Origin: Rickettsia typhi
GTDB taxonomy: Bacteria; Pseudomonadota; Alphaproteobacteria; Rickettsiales; UBA1997
Assembly: GCA_945906835.1 (NCBI GenBank)
Contig: CAMDRL010000014.1
Location: forward strand, 1 to 14,553
DNA length: 14,553 nt
Reading direction: 5' to 3'
Shown: in pieces, positions 1-8,154 of the stretch
Layout of the letters: each line of letters begins with the position of its first letter
How positions within the stretch are numbered: position 1 is the first letter of the stretch
The notes under the pieces: model-generated
Told to the model about the DNA's origin: nothing
What the model saw: the letters and a program-made list of their open reading frames with translations, nothing else
The model's database searches: none
Position numbers and translations under genes: made by a program

Positions 1-22
1 TAAAATTACCTAAGTAACCAAA

Positions 23-871
23 TTATGAGTTAACATCAACTTGGAAAGTAAGGTTGCAAACTTTATTAGTTCCAGAAGAAACTATGTAACTACTGTTGGA
101 GTTTGCGGAGGTGTTGTAGCAACCGTTAGTACTATCATAAGTACCAGGGTTAAGACCTCTAACTCTTCCAGCGTTAGCAAATCCATCATCAACTTTAGTG
201 TCGATTGAAAGAGCGTCAGGACCAGTTAAAGCGCCAACTCCATCTGTCGTGTAAGCGATGTTAACTTCACCGTTAACCAATGTAGCATCGCTTGAAGCGG
301 CTAAAGTAGCTGGAGTTAAAACCACAACATTTTGATTCGCGGCGGCAGCGGCAGCGCCTTCAGCTGTTCCAGTAGCACTTTCGTAGTTGTTAGCTGCGCC
401 AACATTGTTACGATAATCAAAATGCCATCCAGCGAATTTGATTTTTGAAGCTGGCATCATTGTTCCAACTGTTTGAGCAGTTGTTACAGCTGTGTAAGTT
501 AGAGATAGAGTTGAGTCAAGTGTTCCAGTAGCAATTAATTGGTTCCAAGCAACAACTGATTCTGAGCTGAAAGATGAAGTATCAGATGCGAAATATTGGA
601 TTTTTGAGTTTCCGCCATTAGTTGAGCCAGCGTGAGATGAACCAGCGATTGCAACTGTGTAGTCGCCAGGTAAAGCGTTATATTGAGAGAAGAATCCGTT
701 AACTGCAACTGCGTAACCTCTAGCTTCGCTTATGGCAGCGCGAAGTTCTGAGCTTTTAATCAAGCTTGCGCCCCCAGTTACACCAGCAATTAATAGACCG
801 ATGATGATTAACACGATTGATAATTCAATCAGTGAGAATGCTGATTTTTTTGAAGAAAAAGTTTTTTTCAT
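23..871 (-). CDS. Prepilin-like protein (type II secretion / type IV pilin N-terminal motif)
   Basis: This 282-residue protein has a class III (prepilin) signal. A short basic leader (residues 1-11, MKKTFSSKKSA) is followed by FSLIEL and a hydrophobic helix to about residue 33. Phe12 would be +1 and Glu16 is the conserved +5 glutamate. The residue before the cleavage site is Ala11, whereas Gly is usual. The exported part is rich in Ala, Ser, Thr, Gly and Asn, contains a YNALPGDY motif seen in related alphaproteobacterial pilin-like proteins, and has a Cys251/Cys272 pair near the C-terminus that could form a pilin-type disulfide loop. The gene looks more GC-rich than its neighbours. It lies downstream of greA on the same strand, and a prepilin peptidase gene is about 2 kb away. 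It could be a surface pilus subunit, a pseudopilin or a competence pilin; the sequence does not decide. The start is the only Met before the leader; no strong ribosome site is visible. Confidence 0.85.
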   Translation of the reverse strand: MKKTFSSKKSAFSLIELSIVLIIIGLLIAGVTGGASLIKSSELRAAISEARGYAVAVNGFFSQYNALPGDYTVAIAGSSHAGSTNGGNSKIQYFASDTSSFSSESVVAWNQLIATGTLDSTLSLTYTAVTTAQTVGTMMPASKIKFAGWHFDYRNNVGAANNYESATGTAEGAAAAAANQNVVVLTPATLAASSDATLVNGEVNIAYTTDGVGALTGPDALSIDTKVDDGFANAGRVRGLNPGTYDSTNGCYNTSANSNSSYIVSSGTNKVCNLTFQVDVNS

Positions 872-943
872 ATTTGTGAAACTAATTTTAGTTGAAGGAA
901 AAGCGAAAGCTAAAAAAGAACTAAAAGCTCTAATGGTTGGTGG

Positions 944-972
944 TAATTAAGCGACTGTTTTTTTGATGTCAA
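944..972 (-). promoter_or_regulatory. Possible promoter for the prepilin-like gene
   Basis: On the minus strand a perfect TTGACA (967-972) lies about 100 bp upstream of the prepilin start. The -10 region at 16-17 bp spacing is poor (TTAATT or TAATTA). A small near-palindrome at 880-893 sits just before the start codon. The -35 match is seen directly; promoter activity is inferred and weak. Confidence 0.3.
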
Positions 973-986
973 ATATTATTTTTTCT

Positions 987-1460
987 TTAAATAAATTTAA
1001 TATCAATTATTTCATAATTAGACACACCTCCCGGAGTTTTTATTTCTACTTCATCACCAGATTCTTTGCCAAGTAAAAAGCGCGCAACTGGTGATAGAGC
1101 GGATATAAGGCCATCATCAATGTTCGCTTCGAACTCACTGACGATTTTATAGGTAACTATTTTGCCATTATCCAAATTTTCCAACTTTACAGTGGCGCCA
1201 AATTTAACTTTATTGCCACTAAGTTGAGAAATATCAATTACTTCTGCTCTAATAAATTTATCTGAAAGATCTGCGATTTGAGCTTCAATAAAACCTTGTT
1301 TATCTTTTGCTGTATGATATTCAGCATTTTCTTTTAAATCTCCAAGCTCACGCGCTGTTGCAATGGCGTTGATAATTTTTGGTCTTTCAACAATTTTTAA
1401 ATTTTCAAGTTCAGCTTTTAATCTTTGATAACCTTCTTTGGTAATTTGAATTTTTTCCAT
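987..1460 (-). CDS. greA: Transcription elongation factor GreA
   Basis: GreA binds the secondary channel of RNA polymerase and stimulates cleavage of backtracked RNA so that stalled complexes restart. The protein is 157 residues, normal for the family. The N-terminal coiled coil (about residues 1-75) carries GDLKENAEYH at its tip, with Asp41 and Glu44 at the positions of the metal-coordinating acidic pair. The C-terminal globular domain has the family signature SPVARFLLGKESGDEVEI followed by TPGG. The start ATG is preceded by an A-rich leader with no clear Shine-Dalgarno sequence. It lies downstream of ahcY, separated by 54 bp that contain a repeat hairpin, so it may be transcribed partly by read-through. 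No anomaly was seen in the protein. Confidence 0.97.
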   Translation of the reverse strand: MEKIQITKEGYQRLKAELENLKIVERPKIINAIATARELGDLKENAEYHTAKDKQGFIEAQIADLSDKFIRAEVIDISQLSGNKVKFGATVKLENLDNGKIVTYKIVSEFEANIDDGLISALSPVARFLLGKESGDEVEIKTPGGVSNYEIIDIKFI

Positions 1461-1477
1461 TTTTTTATGTGAATGTT

Positions 1478-1510
1478 AAAAAGAGATCCTTCGCTTTGCT
1501 CAGGATGACA
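1478..1510 (-). terminator. Repeat hairpin that also resembles an intrinsic terminator after ahcY
   Basis: On the minus strand, 5 bp after the ahcY stop, ATCCT-GA-GC-AAA-GC-GA-AGGAT (1486-1506) can fold with two GA/AG mismatches inside the stem. It is followed by CTC and five T (1478-1482). On the plus strand the hairpin is followed by six T (1511-1516), so it could work in both directions. The same GAGATCC..AGGATGACA half-site appears in elements at 3823-3923 and 9092-9151, so this is probably a dispersed repeat used as a terminator. Confidence 0.6.
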
Positions 1511-1514
1511 TTTT

Positions 1515-3585
<2,071 letters not shown>

Positions 3586-3638
3586 GTTGGTTTTATTTAC
3601 GTTAATTATAAATTATGTAATGAATATATCGCACATAG

Positions 3639-3792
3639 CATACTAAGCTAATCTTTCATCTTTCTAACTTCGAATTTTTGGTAAAAATTTACTCGAAAAA
3701 TAACGCTGTATCACCTGATACAGCTTATATTCTTCGTCGCAATTTTTTCTCAAAACTTCTTAGTTAGAAAGATGAAAGATTAGCTTAGTATG
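3639..3792. repeat. 154-bp palindromic element (nested hairpin)
   Basis: Perfect 31-bp arms (3639-3669 and 3762-3792) are inverted complements. The interior is also an imperfect palindrome, ending in an inner hairpin GCTGTATC/GATACAGC (3705-3712 and 3717-3724) with a 4-nt loop. No reading frame of note lies inside. It occupies half of the 362-bp gap between the cytochrome c gene and the prepilin peptidase gene. Size and fold recall Rickettsia palindromic elements or small MITEs, but no family was recognised. Confidence 0.9.
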
Positions 3793-3822
3793 ATATAGTT
3801 TTGCGTCTAAAAAGAATAGAAG

Positions 3823-3923
3823 GTTCTTCATCCTTGAATCCGAAGTATTCGAGGGTCTCATGAATTTTATTTTCAAATTAAGTTCATGAGATCCTCGACG
3901 CTTAAGTGTCAAGGATGAAGAGC
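3823..3923. repeat. 101-bp palindromic element
   Basis: The arms start with CTTCATCCTTGA (3826-3837) and end with TCAAGGATGAAG (3909-3920). An inner inverted pair pairs CGAGGGTCTCATGAA with TTCATGAGATCCTCG around an AT-rich loop. It starts 24 bp past the cytochrome c stop on the minus strand and is followed there by a T-rich run, so it could also end that transcript. Its ATGAGATCC and AAGGATGA motifs recur at 1483-1510 and 9092-9151. With the 154-bp element it fills this 362-bp gap; no gene was seen in the gap. Confidence 0.88.
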
Positions 3924-3947
3924 GTTTTAATTCATCATTTAATTTTA

Positions 3948-4466
3948 TTACTTCGCTGATTTTTCTAAAAATAAAATTACATCAGCGCGATCTTGTGGTT
4001 TTTTCAAGCCAGCAAATCCCATTTTTGTACCTGGTATAAAATCTTTTGGTTTGGTGATGAATTGGTTTATTGATTCTTTATCCCATGAGCCACCTTTTTC
4101 AAGAAGTGCTTTAGAGTAAGAAAATCCCAACATAGAGCCTTTACTTCGGCCAATTATTCCAAATAAATTTGGACCAACTTTAGCTGACTCGCCCTTACCA
4201 AAACTATGACAAGATGCGCATTTTTTAGAAATTTTAGCACCTCTATCAAAATCAGCGCTTTGCATTAAAGTTGCTAAATCTATTGGCTTTGCTTCTTCTT
4301 TTACTAAAGGCTTTCCATCAGCAGAAACCGCAACTTCAAAACCTCTTTTAACCATTTTTTTTGGTTGATAAAAAAGATCAGCAAAAATTATAGCAAATAC
4401 TACAACTAAAAAAGCGGCAGAGAAGGTGGTGGCAAGATTAATTAGAGGAATTTTGAATTTTTCCAT
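3948..4466 (-). CDS. Membrane-anchored class I cytochrome c (CycM/c552-like)
   Basis: This is a mono-haem electron carrier that probably passes electrons from the bc1 complex to a terminal oxidase on the periplasmic side of the inner membrane. The 172-residue protein has an uncleaved N-terminal anchor (about residues 9-30), a linker of about 45 residues, then a mitochondrial-type cytochrome fold. The fold has the haem site CASCH (83-87), VGPNLFGIIGR, and the axial Met149 in GTKMGFAG, with a C-terminal helix DRADVILFLE. I chose the ATG at 4464-4466, which starts 4 bp after the prs stop and begins MEKFKIPLIN. A longer frame runs 75 bp upstream inside prs but would add a polar stretch before the anchor. 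Such anchored cytochromes are typical of alphaproteobacteria. It is the downstream partner of prs, with only 4 bp between them, and is followed by two palindromic elements. Confidence 0.93.
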   Translation of the reverse strand: MEKFKIPLINLATTFSAAFLVVVFAIIFADLFYQPKKMVKRGFEVAVSADGKPLVKEEAKPIDLATLMQSADFDRGAKISKKCASCHSFGKGESAKVGPNLFGIIGRSKGSMLGFSYSKALLEKGGSWDKESINQFITKPKDFIPGTKMGFAGLKKPQDRADVILFLEKSAK

Positions 4467-4470
4467 GTTT

Positions 4471-5406
4471 TTAAGCGAACAAAGTTGAAACTGATTTTTC
4501 TTTGGAAATGTTGTTAATTGCTTCTCCGATAAGGTTGGCAATATTTATAATTTTAATATTTTTAACTGCTAGGGTTTCTTTATTTGGCTCGATTGAATTA
4601 GTGATAACCAAGTTTTTTAACTTAGAATTGGCTATTCTTTCATTGGCTTTTCCAGATAAAACGCCATGAGTTATGTATGCTGAAACTGAAGTGGCACCTT
4701 TGTTAATTAAGGCTTCTGCAGCGTTGCATAAAGTTCCACCAGAATCAACCATATCATCAACAATAATACAATTTCTGCCATCAACTTCACCGATAATATT
4801 CATAACTTCACTAACTCCAGCTTTGGGGCGTCTTTTGTCGACTATTGCCAATTCTGCGCCAAGTTTGCTGGCAATTTCTCTGGCGCGGACAAGTCCTCCA
4901 ACATCAGGAGAAACAATTACTAAATCTTTAGTATTATGGAAATTATGCTTGATATCTTTAGAAAAAACTGGTGCGGAGTAAAGATTATCAAGAGGAATAT
5001 CGAAGAATCCTTGAATTTGACCAGCGTGTAAATCAAGTGTTAATACGCGATCTGCGCCTGCGGAAGTAATGATATTAGCAACTAATTTTGCTGAAATTGG
5101 AGTGCGTGGTGCAACTTTACGATCTTGTCTAGCGTAACCAAAATAAGGAATCACTGCTGTAATTCTGCGAGCTGAAGCGCGACGCAAAGCGTCAATTACA
5201 ATCAATAATTCCATGATATTATCATTGGCTGGATAAGATGTTGATTGAATAACAAAAATATCTTCGCCACGAACATTTTCCTTGATATCAACAAACACTT
5301 CCATGTCAGCGAATTTTTTAACTTCAGCATTAATTAAGCCAATGCCTAAATAATTTGAGATTTCTTGTGATAAAGTGGGATTGCTGTTACAAGCTAGAAG
5401 CTTCAT
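4471..5406 (-). CDS. prs: Ribose-phosphate pyrophosphokinase (PRPP synthetase)
   Basis: This enzyme transfers pyrophosphate from ATP to ribose 5-phosphate, giving PRPP for purine, pyrimidine, NAD, histidine and tryptophan synthesis. It has 311 residues, standard for class I enzymes. Visible motifs are [20 protein letters not shown] near the N-terminus, [11 protein letters not shown] (87-97, the ATP-site flexible loop), [11 protein letters not shown] with His127, the KRRPK loop (191-195) and the PRPP-binding loop DDMVDSGGT (217-225). The DSGGT form in place of DTGGT or DTAGT is common in alphaproteobacteria as far as I recall. It is the first gene of the minus-strand group, with the cytochrome c gene 4 bp downstream, and is divergent from hemJ across 103 bp. 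Its presence speaks against an obligate intracellular lifestyle like that of Rickettsia, which imports nucleotides. Confidence 0.97.
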   Translation of the reverse strand: MKLLACNSNPTLSQEISNYLGIGLINAEVKKFADMEVFVDIKENVRGEDIFVIQSTSYPANDNIMELLIVIDALRRASARRITAVIPYFGYARQDRKVAPRTPISAKLVANIITSAGADRVLTLDLHAGQIQGFFDIPLDNLYSAPVFSKDIKHNFHNTKDLVIVSPDVGGLVRAREIASKLGAELAIVDKRRPKAGVSEVMNIIGEVDGRNCIIVDDMVDSGGTLCNAAEALINKGATSVSAYITHGVLSGKANERIANSKLKNLVITNSIEPNKETLAVKNIKIINIANLIGEAINNISKEKSVSTLFA

Positions 5407-5428
5407 TTTGGATTTTGGAAGTTGACTT

Positions 5429-5456
5429 TTGATAATTCGTAAACGAGTCTCATAAT
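5429..5456 (+). promoter_or_regulatory. Candidate sigma70-type promoter for the hemJ operon
   Basis: TTGATA (5429-5434, 5 of 6 to consensus) and CATAAT (5451-5456, 5 of 6) are 16 bp apart, predicting a leader of about 47 nt before hemJ. The -10 lies in the near-palindrome CTCATAATGAG. The boxes are seen directly; function is inferred. Confidence 0.45.
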
Positions 5457-5480
5457 GAGTTAGTTAAAATAGCTTCACAA
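5452..5480 (-). promoter_or_regulatory. Candidate divergent promoter for prs
   Basis: On the minus strand TTGTGA (5475-5480) and CATTAT (5452-5457) are 17 bp apart, each 4 of 6 to consensus. The -10 overlaps the plus-strand -10 of the hemJ promoter, so the two would compete for polymerase. Weak by sequence alone. Confidence 0.3.
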
Positions 5481-5509
5481 CCAAATTAATCAACAATTTT
5501 ATCCTAAAT

Positions 5510-5944
5510 ATGGAAGATATCGAAATTTATGATGTGATAAAAATTTTTCACATAATTGCTGTGATTTCTTGGATGGCTGGTTTACTGTATTTGCCGAGAA
5601 TTTTTGTTTATCATTGCCAGGTAAAAAATGGATTTGAAGCGGACAAAATTTTTCAAGTGATGGAGGAAAAATTACTGCGTTACATTATGTTGCCATCAAT
5701 GGTTTTTGTTTTTATTTCTGGACTTTATTTAGCAGGTGAAATTGGTTTTAAACTTGTTTGGCTTCAAGCTAAAATTACCCTTGTTTTAATTCTTGCTGGC
5801 TATCATGGTTTTTTATCAAAATGTCGCAAGAACTTTGCAAATGGAGCAAATAAACATAGTCAAAAATTTTATCGCATCATAAACGAATTGCCAATCGTTC
5901 TGGCTCTGTTTATTGTATCATTAGTTGTTTTAAAACCTTTTTAA
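5510..5944 (+). CDS. hemJ: Protoporphyrinogen IX oxidase, HemJ family
   Basis: HemJ is an integral membrane enzyme that oxidises protoporphyrinogen IX to protoporphyrin IX, the step before iron insertion in haem synthesis. The 144-residue protein shows the family pattern: IFHIIAVISWMAGLLYLPRIFVYH, with His14 and the invariant YLPRIFVYH stretch, then four hydrophobic segments (about 8-28, 55-75, 83-98 and 124-141), a Lys after the WLQAK turn, and the family ending INELPIVLALFIVSLVVLKPF (partly conserved). It starts the plus-strand operon; the stop is 1 bp before the dipeptidase start. A haem gene next to a cytochrome c gene on the opposite strand is a plausible functional link, though not proof. 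No Shine-Dalgarno sequence is clear upstream. Confidence 0.93.
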   Translation: MEDIEIYDVIKIFHIIAVISWMAGLLYLPRIFVYHCQVKNGFEADKIFQVMEEKLLRYIMLPSMVFVFISGLYLAGEIGFKLVWLQAKITLVLILAGYHGFLSKCRKNFANGANKHSQKFYRIINELPIVLALFIVSLVVLKPF

Positions 5945-5945
5945 A

Positions 5946-6512
5946 ATGCAAAATTTAGTTAAAATTACGGAAAAAGATTTCGGTGTAATTCTTGATGTGC
6001 GCTACGCCACTATAAATAATGTTTGTGAACATAAGCTTTATTCTGAAGCCATATGTTATCTTCATAAAGATGCCGTTGAACTTTTAAAAAAAGTTATTGA
6101 AGAGGCGGAAAAGTTAGGATTTAAATTAAAAATTTTTGATTGTTTTAGGCCAATAGAGGTTCAGAAATATATGTTCAAAAAATTTTCTTCAAATGATCCT
6201 CATGGAGGTTTTATTTCTGATCCAAAAAGCGGATCAATTCCTCATTGTCGGGGCGTTGCCATCGATTTAACTTTAACCGATTTACAGGGAAAAGAGTTAA
6301 ATATGGGAACAGATTTCGATGAATTTTCTGATTTAGCTTTTCATAGTTGTAATAAAGTTTCTCCAGAAGCGGTGCGCAATCGCCTTATTTTGTTTAAGCT
6401 TATGAAGGACGCTGGTTTTGATTTTTATTCTAAAGAATGGTGGCATTATCAGCTTTTTAACCCTCGTGAATATCCAGTTGTAAAAACTCCAAAAGGGATG
6501 TCGGTTGTCTAA
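5946..6512 (+). CDS. D-alanyl-D-alanine dipeptidase (VanX/DdpX, peptidase M15D)
   Basis: This zinc enzyme hydrolyses free D-Ala-D-Ala. Outside resistance clusters such enzymes serve peptidoglycan turnover or use of the dipeptide as nutrient. The 188-residue protein opens with DVRYATINNV, typical of the family. The zinc and catalytic set is complete at the right spacing: Arg68 in CFRP, His100 and Asp107 in PHCRGVAID, Glu164 and His167 in EWWH. These match Arg71, His116, Asp123, Glu181 and His184 of VanX. No signal peptide is visible, so it is probably cytoplasmic. The start lies 1 bp after hemJ and the end overlaps selO by 8 bp, so translation may be coupled. No vanHA-type ligase or dehydrogenase is present, so there is no sign of glycopeptide resistance. 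Confidence 0.9.
   Translation: MQNLVKITEKDFGVILDVRYATINNVCEHKLYSEAICYLHKDAVELLKKVIEEAEKLGFKLKIFDCFRPIEVQKYMFKKFSSNDPHGGFISDPKSGSIPHCRGVAIDLTLTDLQGKELNMGTDFDEFSDLAFHSCNKVSPEAVRNRLILFKLMKDAGFDFYSKEWWHYQLFNPREYPVVKTPKGMSVV
6492..6507 (+). promoter_or_regulatory. Ribosome binding site and TTG start of selO
   Basis: AAAGGG (6492-6497) lies 7 bases before TTG (6505-6507). The selO frame has a stop at 6481-6483 and no ATG or GTG between it and the TTG, so the TTG start is forced. The ATG at 6498 belongs to the dipeptidase frame. This is the clearest Shine-Dalgarno sequence in the window and lies inside the previous gene. Confidence 0.7.
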
Positions 6513-8028
6513 AAATCAAAATCTACTCAAGCTGAATTTCAATAATCATTTTGCAAAACTTGGTGATGACTTTTTTTCAGAAATTCTTCCAACTCCTCTT
6601 CAAGAATCATCTGTTGTGGCTTTTAGTTCAAAAGCTTGTGAACTAATTAATTTAAATGAAAAAGAAATTTTAAGTTCAGAATTTTTAGAGGCAATTTCCG
6701 CTAAAAAACCACACCCAGAATTTTGTTATTTGGCAATGCTTTATGCTGGTCATCAATTTGGTCATTTAGTGCCGCAACTTGGAGATGGAAGAGCGATTCT
6801 TCTTGCACAAATTAAAAATCAAAAAAATGAAAGTTGGGATTTGGTATTAAAAGGATCTGGACTTACGCCTTATTCAAGAATGGGCGATGGTAAAGCGGTT
6901 TTGCGTTCGTCAATTCGTGAGTTTTTAGTTTCTGAAGCGATGTTTAATTTGGGGATTCCAACCTCGCGCGCTTTATGTTTAATTGCTTCAAAAGATTTGG
7001 CAATTAGAGAAGAAATTGAGCCAGCAGCACAAATAATACGCATGTCAGAGTCACATATTCGTTTTGGATCTTTTGAAGTTTTTTTCTATCGTCAGCAAAA
7101 TGATAAAGTAAAAATTTTGGCTGATTATGCTATTGAAAAGCATTTTCCTCATTTCAAAAATGATCCAGAAAAATATCAGTTATTTTTATGCGAAGTGGTA
7201 ATTAGTACCGCAAAAATGATCGCTTATTGGCAGGCTTTTGGTTTTTGTCATGGCGTGATGAATACTGATAATATGTCAATTTTAGGAATTACTTTTGATT
7301 ACGGGCCATTTGGATTTTTGGATGAATATAATCCAGATCATATTTGTAATTCTTCTGATTATCAGGGGCGCTATTCTTTTGCCAATCAGCCAAAAGTTGG
7401 ATTATGGAATTTGCATGCTTTCGCCATCACTCTTTCAAGTTTTATTGAAATGAAAGATCAACAGAAAATTTTATCAATTTATGAGGAAGTTTTTTTTGGA
7501 GAATATCAAGCTTTGATGGCAAAGAAATTGGGTTTTGAGAAATTTAGTAAAGATGTTGAGAAGCTTGTGAAAAGCTTGCTTCTGCTGCTTAAAAAATATC
7601 GCGTTGATTATTCTTTTTTCTTTCGCAATTTAGCTAAATTTGAGATTGATAAAATAGAAAAATTTATTGCTAAAGGTGATCTGGGATTATTGCAAGAATT
7701 GCCAAGAGATGAAAAAAATAATTTTGAAAATGAATTAAAAATTTGGTTAGAGAATTACTCTCTGATTTTAAAAAATTCTGATAGCGATGTTGTAAAGGAT
7801 GATAAATCAAGGCGTAAAGCTATGAATAAAATAAATCCAAAATTTATTTTACGAAATTATTTATTGCAAAATGCCATTGAGAAAGCTGTAAAGGAAAATG
7901 ATTTTTCAGAAGTAAAAAAATTACAAAAAATAATGGAATCGCCATTTTCAGAGCAAATTGAAAATGATGATTATGCCAAAGTTCCACCAGCTTGGTCGCA
8001 AGAGATTAGAATTTCTTGCTCTAGTTAG
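6505..8028 (+). CDS. selO: Protein adenylyltransferase SelO (YdiU/UPF0061), Cys form
   Basis: SelO is a pseudokinase-fold enzyme that transfers AMP from ATP to Ser, Thr or Tyr of target proteins and has been linked to redox homeostasis. The 507-residue protein is slightly longer than the E. coli one. Landmarks: YAGHQFGHLVPQLGDGRA (80-97), LKGSGLTPYSRMGDGKAVLR from 115 (contains the Lys for the flipped ATP), SEAM (Glu144), HGVMNTDNM (249-257, Asp255) and DYGPFGFLDEY (265-275, the DFG equivalent). Cys281 and Cys505 correspond to the E. coli Cys272/Cys476 redox pair. The protein ends SCSS, so Cys stands where eukaryotic SelO has selenocysteine. It starts with TTG, overlapping the dipeptidase gene by 8 bp, and is the last gene of the hemJ operon. 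Confidence 0.95.
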   Translation: MSKNQNLLKLNFNNHFAKLGDDFFSEILPTPLQESSVVAFSSKACELINLNEKEILSSEFLEAISAKKPHPEFCYLAMLYAGHQFGHLVPQLGDGRAILLAQIKNQKNESWDLVLKGSGLTPYSRMGDGKAVLRSSIREFLVSEAMFNLGIPTSRALCLIASKDLAIREEIEPAAQIIRMSESHIRFGSFEVFFYRQQNDKVKILADYAIEKHFPHFKNDPEKYQLFLCEVVISTAKMIAYWQAFGFCHGVMNTDNMSILGITFDYGPFGFLDEYNPDHICNSSDYQGRYSFANQPKVGLWNLHAFAITLSSFIEMKDQQKILSIYEEVFFGEYQALMAKKLGFEKFSKDVEKLVKSLLLLLKKYRVDYSFFFRNLAKFEIDKIEKFIAKGDLGLLQELPRDEKNNFENELKIWLENYSLILKNSDSDVVKDDKSRRKAMNKINPKFILRNYLLQNAIEKAVKENDFSEVKKLQKIMESPFSEQIENDDYAKVPPAWSQEIRISCSS

Positions 8029-8056
8029 GATTTTTTGATTTATAGTGAATTAACCT

Positions 8057-8096
8057 GTTGAGGGTCTACACAATGTGGGGCGCTGCTCATGGGGCG
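8057..8096. other. GC-rich intergenic islet with GGGGCG direct repeat
   Basis: Between selO and the panE-type gene (convergent) lies a short segment much richer in GC than the surrounding gap. It holds GGGGCG twice (8077-8082 and 8091-8096), preceded by ATGT and CAT respectively, and a CACAATGTG mini-palindrome. No reading frame, RNA gene or known site was recognised. Confidence 0.4.
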
Positions 8097-8097
8097 T

Positions 8098-8136
8098 AAA
8101 ATAAAAACTGCACCAGACAAAGATATTTAGTCTGGT
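8098..8136 (-). terminator. Intrinsic terminator after the panE-type gene
   Basis: On the minus strand, ACCAGAC and GTCTGGT (8130-8136 and 8112-8118) form a 7-bp stem with an 11-nt loop. It is followed after four bases by TTTTTATTTT (8107-8098). It starts about 19 bp past the stop codon. No T-run follows on the plus strand, so it should mainly serve the minus-strand transcript. Confidence 0.6.
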
Positions 8137-8154
8137 ATAGTTATCTTGGTATAT

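Noticed and set aside
732..950. Small plus-strand frame antisense to the prepilin start
   Set aside because: Its content mirrors the hydrophobic pilin helix on the other strand and shows no independent motif or ribosome site.
3639..3923. CRISPR array suggested by repeated motifs
   Set aside because: The repeats are inverted pairs with no regular direct-repeat and spacer pattern, and no cas gene is present.
3586..3947. tRNA or small protein gene in the 362-bp gap
   Set aside because: The cloverleaf landmarks such as GTTCGA are absent, and the gap is taken up by two palindromes without a meaningful frame.
4467..4541. Longer start for the cytochrome c gene inside prs, beginning MPTLSEKQ
   Set aside because: It would overlap prs by more than 70 bp and put 25 polar residues before the membrane anchor. 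The ATG at 4464-4466, 4 bp after the prs stop, gives a normal anchored cytochrome.
5946..6512. Glycopeptide resistance locus suggested by the VanX-like dipeptidase
   Set aside because: No ligase, dehydrogenase or two-component regulator is nearby; the gene sits between hemJ and selO.
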